A stretch of 14,473 bases of DNA. It comes from Thermoflexales bacterium (lineage in GTDB: Bacteria > Chloroflexota > Anaerolineae > Fen-1058). Below the pieces are notes generated by a model. The model was not told the origin of the DNA. It saw only the letters and a program-made list of their open reading frames with translations, and did not search any database. Of this stretch, positions 1 through 6,901 are shown piece after piece; position 1 is the first letter of the stretch; every line of letters starts with the position of its first letter. The stretch spans positions 1 to 14,473 of the forward strand of contig JAFGFO010000389.1 in the NCBI GenBank assembly GCA_016931085.1, given 5' to 3'. The position numbers and the translations under genes are program-made.

Positions 1-86
1 ACATCAAGTACGCCACGCATCGCTTCGTCCGCCACCAGTACGCCTGGTTTAGACGATTGGAGGTTTCTCAGACCCGGCAGGTCTAG
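1..86 (+). CDS. miaA: tRNA dimethylallyltransferase MiaA, C-terminal end (5' truncated by window)
   Basis: The reading frame begins at base 3 and encodes 27 residues before TAG at 84-86. Its start, IKYATHRFVRHQYAWFR, matches the family C-terminal signature (IKxxTRxFxxxQxxWFR), the basic helix that contacts the tRNA anticodon stem. MiaA transfers a dimethylallyl group to N6 of A37 in tRNAs that read UNN codons. Only this helix is visible, so catalytic residues cannot be checked. The tail after WFR (RLEVSQTRQV) lacks the usual LDDPRI-type ending. That ending is approximated by LDDWRFL in the +1 frame starting at base 49, so a small frameshifting deletion is possible but unproven. The call rests on one short motif. 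Confidence 0.75.
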   Translation, partial: IKYATHRFVRHQYAWFRRLEVSQTRQV

Positions 87-94
87 TACCAGGT

Positions 95-123
95 TTGACG
101 TATCTCGTGCTCTCGCTTATAAT
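95..123 (+). promoter_or_regulatory. Sigma-70-type promoter for the histidine kinase gene
   Basis: TTGACG (95-100) and TATAAT (118-123) are separated by exactly 17 nt. This is one base from full consensus. Transcription would start near 130 and leave a leader of about 20 nt that contains the AGGGGGG ribosome-binding site (135-141) and the GTG start at 151. The promoter begins 8 nt after the miaA stop, so the kinase gene is probably transcribed independently. Confidence 0.8.
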
Positions 124-150
124 GGAGAGCATACAGGGGGGTAAATTTCT

Positions 151-1437
151 GTGGAAGAACGTAAACGTATCCTTTACGTCGAGGACGATTTCAATAACCG
201 CATTTTGGTTGGCCGTGTGCTGCAGGCGGCCGGCTACGAGATATTGGAAGCCGAGGATGGGCTGACGGGCATTCGCATGGCGCAGGAGACCAAGCCCGAT
301 TTGATCTTGATGGACATTAACATGCCTGGCCTGGATGGCTACGCGGCCGCTACCAAGATCAAGAGCCTGCCCGGCTTGAGCGGCACACCCGTCATCGCTG
401 TGACGGCCAATGTGATGGTTGGCGATCGGGAACGCGCCCTGACGGCCGGTTGTGACGGTTATCTGCCCAAGCCGATTGACGTGGACACGCTGCCTAATCA
501 GGTGCGCGAGTTCTTGGGCGGGCGGCGCGAAACGGTGGACGAAGACCAGGAACGTGGTTTCCTGCGCGAATTCAGCGAGCGCCTGGTGGCCAGCCTGGAG
601 GAAAAGATCGAGGAGCTGACGACGGCCAACGCGCAGCTCAAACGCTCCGATGTGATGAAGTCTCGTTTCATCGCCGTGGCCGCTCACGAATTGCGTACCC
701 CCCTGACCGTCATCCGTGGCTATGTGGACATCTTGGTGAGTGTCAATCGCTCGTCACCCAAGACGGACTCCAACACGATCATGATGCTGGAGGGCATCGC
801 CACCGGCGTGAAACGGCTGCACGAGATCGTGCAAGACATGCTCGATGTCACTCACATCGAGGCTGGCACACTCCAACTGCAAGTCGTGCCGCTGTCGCTG
901 TCCTCGATTATCGCCCAGGTGGCGGACTCGTATCGCGACAGCCTCGCCAGGCGGCAGTTGACGCTCACCCTGGAGCCGATCACTCACTTGCCTTCGATAT
1001 GGGGCGATAACGTCCGCCTCCAGCAAGTCTTTAAAAACCTGATCGGCAATGCCATCAAGTTTACGCCCGATGGTGGGAGCGTCACGATTAGTGGGCAGAA
1101 ACTGGGCCAGGAGGCGCATCTCATCGTGCCCGGGCGCTTGCATGGCCAAAACTTTATCCACTTGACCGTGGCCGATACGGGCGTCGGCATCGATCCGGCC
1201 GAGCACGAGCATATCTTTGAGCGCTTTTACGAGGTGCGCGACCCCAGTTTTCATGGCTCCACCAGCAAGACGGATTTCATGGGCGGCGGCGCCGGCCTGG
1301 GCTTGTCGATTGCCCGGGGCGTGACCGAGGCCCACGAGGGCTGGATCTGGGCCGAAAGTGAGGGCTATGATCCCGAACGCTGCCCAGGCAGCCGTTTCCA
1401 CGTCATCTTGCCGGTCGGCGACGCCCCCAATCGCTGA
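151..1437 (+). CDS. Soluble receiver-histidine kinase (REC-HisKA-HATPase_c)
   Basis: This 428-aa signalling kinase has no membrane segment or signal peptide. An N-terminal receiver domain (about 6-125) carries the acidic cluster E11-D12-D13, phospho-acceptor D55 (LILMDINMPG), T85 and K107 (LPKPI). A coiled linker (about 140-170) leads to HisKA with H179 in AVAAHELRTPL. The ATPase domain has its N box at N300 (NLIGNAIKF), G1 at 342-347 (DTGVGI), an F box FERFY (356-360) and a G2 box around 378-387. All key residues are present, so it should be an active kinase. With the receiver first, it probably takes phosphate or a signal from another kinase. No partner response regulator or output gene lies nearby. 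The GTG start is set by AGGGGGG 9 nt upstream and by the promoter at 95-123. The signal is unknown. Confidence 0.93.
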   Translation: MEERKRILYVEDDFNNRILVGRVLQAAGYEILEAEDGLTGIRMAQETKPDLILMDINMPGLDGYAAATKIKSLPGLSGTPVIAVTANVMVGDRERALTAGCDGYLPKPIDVDTLPNQVREFLGGRRETVDEDQERGFLREFSERLVASLEEKIEELTTANAQLKRSDVMKSRFIAVAAHELRTPLTVIRGYVDILVSVNRSSPKTDSNTIMMLEGIATGVKRLHEIVQDMLDVTHIEAGTLQLQVVPLSLSSIIAQVADSYRDSLARRQLTLTLEPITHLPSIWGDNVRLQQVFKNLIGNAIKFTPDGGSVTISGQKLGQEAHLIVPGRLHGQNFIHLTVADTGVGIDPAEHEHIFERFYEVRDPSFHGSTSKTDFMGGGAGLGLSIARGVTEAHEGWIWAESEGYDPERCPGSRFHVILPVGDAPNR

Positions 1438-1447
1438 GGGGCGGGTC

Positions 1448-1479
1448 AGAAACCGAGTTTTTGGGAAAAATCGGTTTCT
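1448..1479. repeat. Palindromic stem-loop between kinase and LysM genes
   Basis: AGAAACCGA (1448-1456) and TCGGTTTCT (1471-1479) are perfect 9-bp inverted arms. After one bulged G, the inner TTTTT/AAAAA pairs extend the stem and leave a GGG loop. It starts 11 nt after the kinase stop codon and could act as a transcript end in either direction, but no long T run follows. The form resembles dispersed intergenic palindromes of Chloroflexota. That resemblance is from memory, and a genome-wide copy count was not possible. Confidence 0.6.
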
Positions 1480-1509
1480 TAACGGCTTTACGACTATACA
1501 AATGTGACT

Positions 1510-2823
1510 ATGATGTTCTGTAACCCGCGTAACCTGCTCGTGAGGGTGAGATGTTGTATCGTACTCGTTCTCGTGTCGATGGCTGGCCCCGGACTGGGAG
1601 ATTCGGCCGCCGGCAGCGCCTATCAAGCCTCGCCTAACCTCCTGCAAAACCCTGGTTTCGAGGGCGATTATTCTGCTTGGAACTGGGTCAACGAGGCTCA
1701 GGTGGCGGCGGGCTGGACCCCCTGGTGGCGCGACCGCACCCCAGATGATCCGGAAGCCTATTATTTCAAGCCTGAATACAAACAGGCGAGCGCCTATGTG
1801 TACGAAAATCGCGTCCACGGCGGGGCGGCCGCCCAGCAGTGGTTTACGTTTTACGCCTCTCACCAGGCAGGCATGTACCAGCAAGTCTTTGGCGTGACGC
1901 CGGGCGCCCGCTACCGCTTTACGATCTGGGCCCAGGTGTGGTCGTCTGTCGACGACAATCCCAGTCGCTCCAACCAGCCCGCTCACCCGCGCCTGCAAGT
2001 AGGCATCGACCCATGTGGCTGGTGGAATCCCTGGGGGGACACGGTGGTTTGGTCGGACGTGTATGCCTTTTACGATACGTGGGGGCAGTTGACGGTCGAG
2101 GCGGTGGCTGAGCGCGATGTCCTCACCGTCTTTATGCGTTCCGAGCCTGAATGGCCGGTCAAGCACAACGACATGTATTGGGACGACGCCGAGCTGGTGG
2201 CCTTGGGACCGGGCGGCTCGCCACTCCCCTCTCCCACCAGCGTGCCGCCAACCTCAGCCCCCGGCCAAACGTCGGCGCCGACCGCCACCCGTGCCGGGAC
2301 GCCGCTGCCTACGGCTACCTGTGCGCCGCGCCCCACGAATTGGATGACTTATAGCGTGCAGCCAGGCGACACGCTGGCCAGGTTGGCCAGAGACACGGGG
2401 GCAAGCCTGGAAGCGATCATCTCGGCCAATTGTATCCGCAACGTCAACCTCATTGAAGTTGGCCAGGAACTGCTCTTGCCCGCGCTGCCCCTCATGCCCA
2501 CGCCGACCGGCCCAACATCTACCGCTGCCGCGACTGCGAGTGCTACCCTCACGCCCCCGCCAGCCTCTCCCACCGCCCTGCCGCCCACGGCCACACCCAC
2601 GCCCCCGGCTACGACTACCAGCCAACCGTCGATCACGCCCACGCCTCCGGCCGCCAGCCCGACTCTCCCACCGGCCACGTCTGCTGCGCTGCCCGCCACT
2701 CCGCCCGCGCCGGGCTTGGACTATATGCCTGGAGATGCTTGGAGCCTATCCATTATCTTGGGGACGTGCCTGGTGTTGGCACTCCTGGCCGGCTTTGCGC
2801 TGGGCAGACGCAGCAAGTCTTGA
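1510..2823 (+). CDS. Secreted LysM protein with lectin-like N-terminal domain and C-terminal anchor
   Basis: This is a 437-aa surface protein. Numbering from ATG 1510, residues about 1-32 form a signal peptide (basic NPRNLLVRVR, then a hydrophobic stretch). Residues about 40-233 start NLLQNPGFEGDYSAWN and end in a beta-rich, Trp-rich module like CBM_4_9/galactose-binding folds. A Pro/Thr linker follows. A single LysM motif (about 279-325: YSVQPGDTLARLA to VGQELLLPA) should bind N-acetylglucosamine polymers such as peptidoglycan. A second Pro/Thr linker (about 328-405) leads to a hydrophobic helix (about 411-431) and RRSKS at the end, giving a membrane anchor with a short cytoplasmic tail. No catalytic domain is seen. 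The start is uncertain: GTG 1504, ATG 1510 and ATG 1513 are in frame and none has a Shine-Dalgarno site. TATACA at 1495-1500 would make the mRNA nearly leaderless. A wall-binding or adhesive role is inferred. Confidence 0.85.
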   Translation: MMFCNPRNLLVRVRCCIVLVLVSMAGPGLGDSAAGSAYQASPNLLQNPGFEGDYSAWNWVNEAQVAAGWTPWWRDRTPDDPEAYYFKPEYKQASAYVYENRVHGGAAAQQWFTFYASHQAGMYQQVFGVTPGARYRFTIWAQVWSSVDDNPSRSNQPAHPRLQVGIDPCGWWNPWGDTVVWSDVYAFYDTWGQLTVEAVAERDVLTVFMRSEPEWPVKHNDMYWDDAELVALGPGGSPLPSPTSVPPTSAPGQTSAPTATRAGTPLPTATCAPRPTNWMTYSVQPGDTLARLARDTGASLEAIISANCIRNVNLIEVGQELLLPALPLMPTPTGPTSTAAATASATLTPPPASPTALPPTATPTPPATTTSQPSITPTPPAASPTLPPATSAALPATPPAPGLDYMPGDAWSLSIILGTCLVLALLAGFALGRRSKS

Positions 2824-2870
2824 ACCTGGACCCTTCACCCTGAAACCTTAAACCATCTTTGGAGTACCCC

Positions 2871-3911
2871 ATGCCATCTCACCTGATGCTCCCTCAAAAC
2901 TATCAACCCTTGCTGGCGGTCCACGAGACCGAGATCGCCATTCGCCGCATCAAGACTTTTTTCCAGGAGAACCTGGCTTTCGAGTTAAACTTGCTGCGCG
3001 TCACCGCGCCGCTGTTTGTGCGGGCCGGGACCGGCATCAACGATAACCTGAACGGCGTGGAGCGCCCGGTCGCTTTCCCCGTCAAAGACATGGACGAAGC
3101 CTCGGCCGAAATCGTCCAGTCTCTGGCCAAGTGGAAGCGCCTGCACCTGGCTGATTTTGGCTACCAAGCGGGTGAGGGTATCTACACCGATATGAACGCT
3201 ATCCGCCCCGACGAGGACCTGGACAACCTGCACTCGCTGTACGTCGACCAGTGGGATTGGGAACGGGTGATGCACCCGGCCGAGCGCCAGTTGGATTTTC
3301 TGAAAGAGATCGTCCGGCGCATTTACGATGTCATCTGCCGCGCCGAAAAATATGTCGGTTATCTGTACCCGGCCATCAAGCCGGTTTTGCCCCAGGCGAT
3401 CAGCTTTGTCCACAGCGAAGAGTTGGAAGAGCGTTATCCTGACTTGACGCCGAAGGAGCGCGAGCTGGCTGTCTGCCGCCAACTTGGGGCCGTGTTTGTG
3501 ATTGGGATCGGCGGGGCGCTGCGCGGCGGCCAGGCTCACGACGGCCGCGCGCCCGACTATGACGATTGGTCCACTCTCTTGTCCAATGGCTACAAGGGCT
3601 TGAATGGCGACATCCTGGTGTATTATCCGCTGCTGGACTGCGTCTACGAGCTGTCTTCGATGGGCATCCGGGTGGATGAGGCGGCCTTGCTGCGGCAGTT
3701 GGAGCTGTGTGGCGCCCAGGATCGCAAAACGTTATTTTTCCACCGGCGGCTTTTGGCCGGCGAGCTGCCCCAGTCTATCGGCGGCGGCATCGGCCAGTCA
3801 CGGCTGTGCATGTTCTACCTGCGCAAGGCGCACATCGGCGAAATCCAGTCCAGCCTGTGGCCCGACGACATGATCGAGACTTGCCGGGCGCACCGGATCG
3901 TGCTGTTGTAG
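2871..3911 (+). CDS. asnA: Aspartate-ammonia ligase (asparagine synthetase A)
   Basis: The 346-aa product matches AsnA (about 330 aa in E. coli), which makes asparagine from aspartate, ammonia and ATP, releasing AMP and pyrophosphate. It is related to class II aminoacyl-tRNA synthetases. Conserved blocks are intact and in order: SLAKWKR (84-90), GEGIYTDMNAIRPDED (101-116), YVDQWDWERV (124-133), APDYDDWS (227-234), ELSSMGIRVD (260-269) and GGGIGQSR (304-311). The enzyme is expected to be a cytoplasmic dimer. ATG 2871 is chosen because GGAG (2861-2864) lies 6 nt upstream; an in-frame TTG at 2859 overlaps that site and is less likely. The N-terminus is about 10 residues longer than in E. coli. 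Only 47 nt separate it from the LysM gene, but no functional link is evident. Confidence 0.97.
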   Translation: MPSHLMLPQNYQPLLAVHETEIAIRRIKTFFQENLAFELNLLRVTAPLFVRAGTGINDNLNGVERPVAFPVKDMDEASAEIVQSLAKWKRLHLADFGYQAGEGIYTDMNAIRPDEDLDNLHSLYVDQWDWERVMHPAERQLDFLKEIVRRIYDVICRAEKYVGYLYPAIKPVLPQAISFVHSEELEERYPDLTPKERELAVCRQLGAVFVIGIGGALRGGQAHDGRAPDYDDWSTLLSNGYKGLNGDILVYYPLLDCVYELSSMGIRVDEAALLRQLELCGAQDRKTLFFHRRLLAGELPQSIGGGIGQSRLCMFYLRKAHIGEIQSSLWPDDMIETCRAHRIVLL

Positions 3912-3924
3912 GGGCACGCTTTCC

Positions 3925-3960
3925 CCCTCCCCCTTATAGGGGGAGGGTTGGGGTGAGGGT
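3925..3960. repeat. REP-like palindrome CCCTCCCCC-TTATA-GGGGGAGGG with GGGGTGAGGG tail
   Basis: CCCTCCCCC (3925-3933) and GGGGGAGGG (3939-3947) form a perfect 9-bp stem around TTATA, followed by TTGGGGTGAGGG. It starts 13 nt after the asnA stop. The arrangement of a GC-rich hairpin plus a GGGGTGAGGG tail resembles REP-type dispersed repeats in many bacteria. It may also help end the asnA transcript, though no U run follows. Confidence 0.65.
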
Positions 3961-4024
3961 GGTACTCACAATTTCAAAGATTCTCCTATACAACTCTGCC
4001 GCTCACCCCGTCGCGCCCGTCCGC

Positions 4025-4053
4025 TTGACAATCACCCCTTGTCGGTCTATAAT
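4025..4053 (+). promoter_or_regulatory. Consensus sigma-70 promoter of secDF
   Basis: TTGACA (4025-4030), a 17-nt spacer and TATAAT (4048-4053) match the housekeeping consensus at all 12 positions. Transcription should start about 4059-4061 and produce a leader of about 72 nt before the secD ATG at 4132. An exact match at this spacing suggests strong constitutive initiation, so any control would probably act on the leader. Confidence 0.88.
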
Positions 4054-4057
4054 AGCC

Positions 4058-4108
4058 CAGTTTGAAAGCGCTTGGTTTCAAACTGCCCTTGCCGCCCTCG
4101 GTGGCGGC
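4058..4108 (+). promoter_or_regulatory. Two hairpins in the secDF mRNA leader
   Basis: The first hairpin pairs CAGTTTGAAA (4058-4067) with TTTCAAACTG (4076-4085), a perfect 10-bp stem placed at the predicted transcription start. The second pairs GCCGCC (4091-4096) with GGCGGC (4103-4108) and is followed by GATTTTG. The ribosome-binding site GGGAG (4121-4125) lies outside both. The first stem could be a 5' stabiliser or an operator; the second could be a weak attenuator. It matches no riboswitch family I know. The function is inferred. Confidence 0.5.
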
Positions 4109-4131
4109 GATTTTGTGCTTGGGAGAAGAAT

Positions 4132-5613
4132 ATGCAACCACGTACGCGTAATTGGCTGATCGGCATCATCATCCTGCTGGCCGTCCTGGTCTGGGTGGAT
4201 TTGCCGACCAATCCGGGCATTCACATCGATCAGGATGTGTTTGGCTTCCCCGTCAAATATGACCGGGATTTCGTCATCCGGCAGGGACTGGATTTGAAAG
4301 GCGGCGTGCAGGTGATGCTGCAGGCCGACACAACCCAGGTGCCCGATGCCCAGTCGATGGAACAGGCGCGGGTGATCGTCGAAAACCGCGTCAATGCCCT
4401 GGGGGTGGCCGAACCACTCGTGCAGACCCAGGGCGATCGCCGCATCATCGTCGAGCTGCCCGGCATTGACGATCCCGATCTGGCCATCGCCACCATTCGC
4501 GAAACGGCCTTGCTCGAGTTCGTCGACGCCGGCTTTGAGTTTATCCCAGAAGGAACGCACATCCGTACTACGGTCGACACGGGCCTCGACGCCGAGATGA
4601 CGATCACGGAAGCCCTGTCTTTTTCGTCAATGACTAACTTGCCTGTGACGGCCACGGCTGTCATCACCGACCGCGTGTTCACCACCATCATTCAAGGCGC
4701 CGACCTCGACGATGTGCAGGCGGGTGTGGGCGGCCGGCTGGGGAATGAGCCCCAGGTCAGTTTCAAGCTCAAGGCGGCCGGCGCGACCAAGTTCGCCCAG
4801 TTCACCGCCGTCAACAACGAAGGCGTGCATGGCCGGCGCTACTACTTGTGCATCGTGCTGGACAAGATCGTCGTCTCGTGCCCCAGCGTCCAAAGCTCTA
4901 TTCCAAGTGGAGAGGGGGTCATCACGCTCGGGCAAGGGGCGGCCCTGGCTGACGCCGAGCAGTTGACGATCCAACTGCGTTACGGTGCGCTGCCGGTGCC
5001 GCTGCGCGTCGAAACCTTCCGCACCATCGGCCCAACCCTGGGGCAGATCAGCATCGAGAAAAGCACGCGAGCCGGCCTGATCGGCGTGCTGGTGGTGCTG
5101 TTCTTTATGTTGGTCTATTATCGCTTCCCCGGCTTGCTGGCTGACCTGGCGCTGATTACCTACATGCTGCTCAACCTGGCTGTCTACAAGGTGGGTATCC
5201 CTAGTTCGATTGTGCTCTTGCCGCTGGTGCCGGTCACGCTGACGCTGCCGGGCATCACCGGCTTTTTGCTGTCCACCGGCATGGCGGTTGACGCCAACAT
5301 CTTGATCTTTGAGCGTATGAAGGAAGAGCTGCGCGCCGGGCGCAGCTTGCGGGCGGCGGTCGAAGCCGGCTTTGACCGGGCCTGGACGGCCATCCGTGAC
5401 TCGAATCTGTCGACGCTCATCACGTGTGCGATCTTGTACTGGTTCGGCTCAAACTTTGGAGCCAGCGTCGTCAAGGGCTTTGCCATCACGCTGTTCCTGG
5501 GTGTTTTGATCAGCATGTTCACCGCCGTGGTCGTCACGCGCACTTTCCTGCGCGCGGCGATGGAAACGGTCGGCCAAAAGCTTGGCCAGCGCAAATGGTT
5601 GATGGGGGTGTAA
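4132..5613 (+). CDS. secD: Protein translocase subunit SecD
   Basis: SecD works with SecF in the membrane and uses the proton gradient to help pull SecYEG substrates out and release them. The 493-aa product has TM1 (about 8-22) and a large extracytoplasmic region with the P1 domains (about 45-305; RQGLDLKGGVQVML near 50-63). Five C-terminal helices (about 314-475) follow. Conserved features are GMAVDANILIFERMKEEL (383-400), with D387 at the proton-path Asp340 position of Thermus SecDF, and SNLSTLITCAILYWFGS. ATG 4132 is preferred over an upstream ATG at 4072 because GGGAG lies 6 nt before it and TM1 then begins properly. Two cysteines, C240 and C250, sit in the extracytoplasmic P1 region. secF begins 1 nt after the stop. 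Confidence 0.97.
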   Translation: MQPRTRNWLIGIIILLAVLVWVDLPTNPGIHIDQDVFGFPVKYDRDFVIRQGLDLKGGVQVMLQADTTQVPDAQSMEQARVIVENRVNALGVAEPLVQTQGDRRIIVELPGIDDPDLAIATIRETALLEFVDAGFEFIPEGTHIRTTVDTGLDAEMTITEALSFSSMTNLPVTATAVITDRVFTTIIQGADLDDVQAGVGGRLGNEPQVSFKLKAAGATKFAQFTAVNNEGVHGRRYYLCIVLDKIVVSCPSVQSSIPSGEGVITLGQGAALADAEQLTIQLRYGALPVPLRVETFRTIGPTLGQISIEKSTRAGLIGVLVVLFFMLVYYRFPGLLADLALITYMLLNLAVYKVGIPSSIVLLPLVPVTLTLPGITGFLLSTGMAVDANILIFERMKEELRAGRSLRAAVEAGFDRAWTAIRDSNLSTLITCAILYWFGSNFGASVVKGFAITLFLGVLISMFTAVVVTRTFLRAAMETVGQKLGQRKWLMGV

Positions 5614-5614
5614 A

Positions 5615-6559
5615 GTGTTCAATATCGTCGAAAAACGCAAATGGTACTATCTCTTGTCGCTGGCGGTGATCCTGCCGGGCGTGTTGGCCATGATTTACTC
5701 GACGGCCACGCTTGGCTCGCCGCTGCGGCTGAGCATCGACTTTACCGGCGGCAGTTTGTTCGTGCTCCAATTTGAAGGTCCGGCCGGCGAGGAGGCTATC
5801 CGCGCCGCTTTGACCGAGCATGGTGAGGGCAACGCCGTCATTCAACGCCTGGGCGCGCCGGGCGACAACTCGTGGCAGGTGCGGGCCGGGTTTATGGATG
5901 CCGCCAAGGTCGACCAGCTCAAGACGGCGCTCAACACCGTCGCGCGGTTGGATACCAACCGTTCGACCTTTGACAACGTGGCGCCGTCGATCGGCGGCGA
6001 GGTGACGCGGGCAGCCACCATCGCCGTCTTCGCGGCGGCGCTCGTCATCCTGGTCTTTATCTGGTATGCCTTCCGCAAGGTGCCCAATGCCATTCGCTAC
6101 GCCACCTGTGCCATCATCGCCATGGTCCACGATATCCTGGTCACCATGGGCTTGATGAGTCTGGCGGGATTGGTGTTGGGTTGGGAGGTTGACGCGCTGT
6201 TCTTGACGGCCATGTTGACCGTGATCGGCTTTAGCGTGCAAGATACAATCGTGGTCTACGACCGCATCCGTGAAAACATCCCCAAGCGCAAGGGCGAGCC
6301 GTTCGAGACGGTGGTCAATCGCAGCTTGCTAGAGACCTTGCACCGCTCTTTGGCCACCCAGTTGAACGCGATTTTCATCATGTTCAGTATCCTCTTGTTC
6401 GGCGGCGCGACGATCAAGCAGTTCATCGCCATCATCCTGGTGGGCCTGCTCAGCGGCACCTATTCGAGCATCTTTAACGCCACCCCCCTGGTCGTGTCGT
6501 GGGAGCTGGGCGAGTTTGCTTCGCTGTTTGGCCTGCGCAAGCAGCCGCAAGGAGCGTAA
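5615..6559 (+). CDS. secF: Protein translocase subunit SecF
   Basis: SecF is the partner of SecD (314 aa, family-typical length). TM1 (about 10-28) is followed by the extracytoplasmic domain starting SIDFTGGSLFVLQF (40-53) and five helices from about 133 to 292. The motif IGFSVQDTIVVYDRIRENI (204-222) carries D210, and R244 (TLHRSLAT) fits the conserved arginine; these correspond to Asp637 and Arg671 of Thermus SecDF. The usual SLTT stretch after that Arg is replaced by LATQLNAIF, a divergent form. GTG 5615 begins 1 nt after the secD stop, and GGGGGTG inside the secD end acts as ribosome-binding site, so the two genes are cotranscribed and probably translationally coupled. The operon ends at the hairpin at 6593-6623. 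Confidence 0.97.
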   Translation: MFNIVEKRKWYYLLSLAVILPGVLAMIYSTATLGSPLRLSIDFTGGSLFVLQFEGPAGEEAIRAALTEHGEGNAVIQRLGAPGDNSWQVRAGFMDAAKVDQLKTALNTVARLDTNRSTFDNVAPSIGGEVTRAATIAVFAAALVILVFIWYAFRKVPNAIRYATCAIIAMVHDILVTMGLMSLAGLVLGWEVDALFLTAMLTVIGFSVQDTIVVYDRIRENIPKRKGEPFETVVNRSLLETLHRSLATQLNAIFIMFSILLFGGATIKQFIAIILVGLLSGTYSSIFNATPLVVSWELGEFASLFGLRKQPQGA

Positions 6560-6592
6560 GGGCGACTCGAACCCGCCAACACAGTCGAATGT

Positions 6593-6623
6593 AGCCGGCG
6601 CACCCCCAAGGAGTGCGCCGGCT
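6593..6623. terminator. Strong stem-loop ending secDF, probably bidirectional
   Basis: AGCCGGCGCAC (6593-6603) and GTGCGCCGGCT (6613-6623) form a perfect 11-bp GC-rich stem with a 9-nt loop, 33 nt after the secF stop. On the plus strand it is followed by TATTGATTCTTG, a U-rich but interrupted tail. On the minus strand it directly follows, and overlaps by one base, the stop codon of the coding fragment at 6623-6715. It therefore probably once served both converging genes. Confidence 0.75.
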
Positions 6624-6715
6624 TATTGATTCTTGATGACCATCGGCAAATAGACCTTCCAGGCAGCCGGGCGCAGCGGCAGTTCCCACTCCTTCCAGAT
6701 GGTGGGAATAGCCAT
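6623..6715 (-). pseudogene. C-terminal remnant of a secreted protein ending YLPMVIKNQ
   Basis: The frame encodes 30 residues, starting MAIPTIWKEWEL and ending RPAAWKVYLPMVIKNQ before TAA, with a terminator hairpin directly behind. A W/Y-x-(V/I)YLP(L/M)V(x)(K/R)N terminus is common on exported, Pro/Thr-linker proteins of Chloroflexota, where it closes much longer proteins. Here an in-frame TAA lies three codons upstream of the ATG and I found no Shine-Dalgarno site, so the rest of the gene seems lost. A genuine 30-aa peptide is a less likely alternative. The family link rests on pattern recall. Confidence 0.5.
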
Positions 6716-6901
6716 AACCCGTTATGCAACAATTCCAAAGGGGCGACCCGTTTTTCCCGGCTTGAGCGACTATTAGAATAGAACCTGCAACTTGAAACTA
6801 TCTTTGAGCAGGTGGAAATCATCGTGATCGTTTTGGAAAGGCCAGCTCCGATTTCGTGTGCTAAACTGGTTGTAGTGGCTTGTGTGAACAGGGAGTGATT
6901 C

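Noticed and set aside
754..2166. 470-codon open frame on the minus strand
   Set aside because: It runs antisense across both the complete histidine kinase and the LysM gene, has no recognisable domain and is a product of high GC content.
6460..6822. 120-codon minus-strand ORF over the secF end
   Set aside because: It overlaps conserved secF codons and the terminator. The meaningful minus-strand frame here is the one ending YLPMVIKNQ.
6833..6867. TTGGAA and TGCTAAACT as a promoter for the small ORF
   Set aside because: The spacer is 23 nt, too long for sigma-70. Only the extended -10-like part remains, which is weak.
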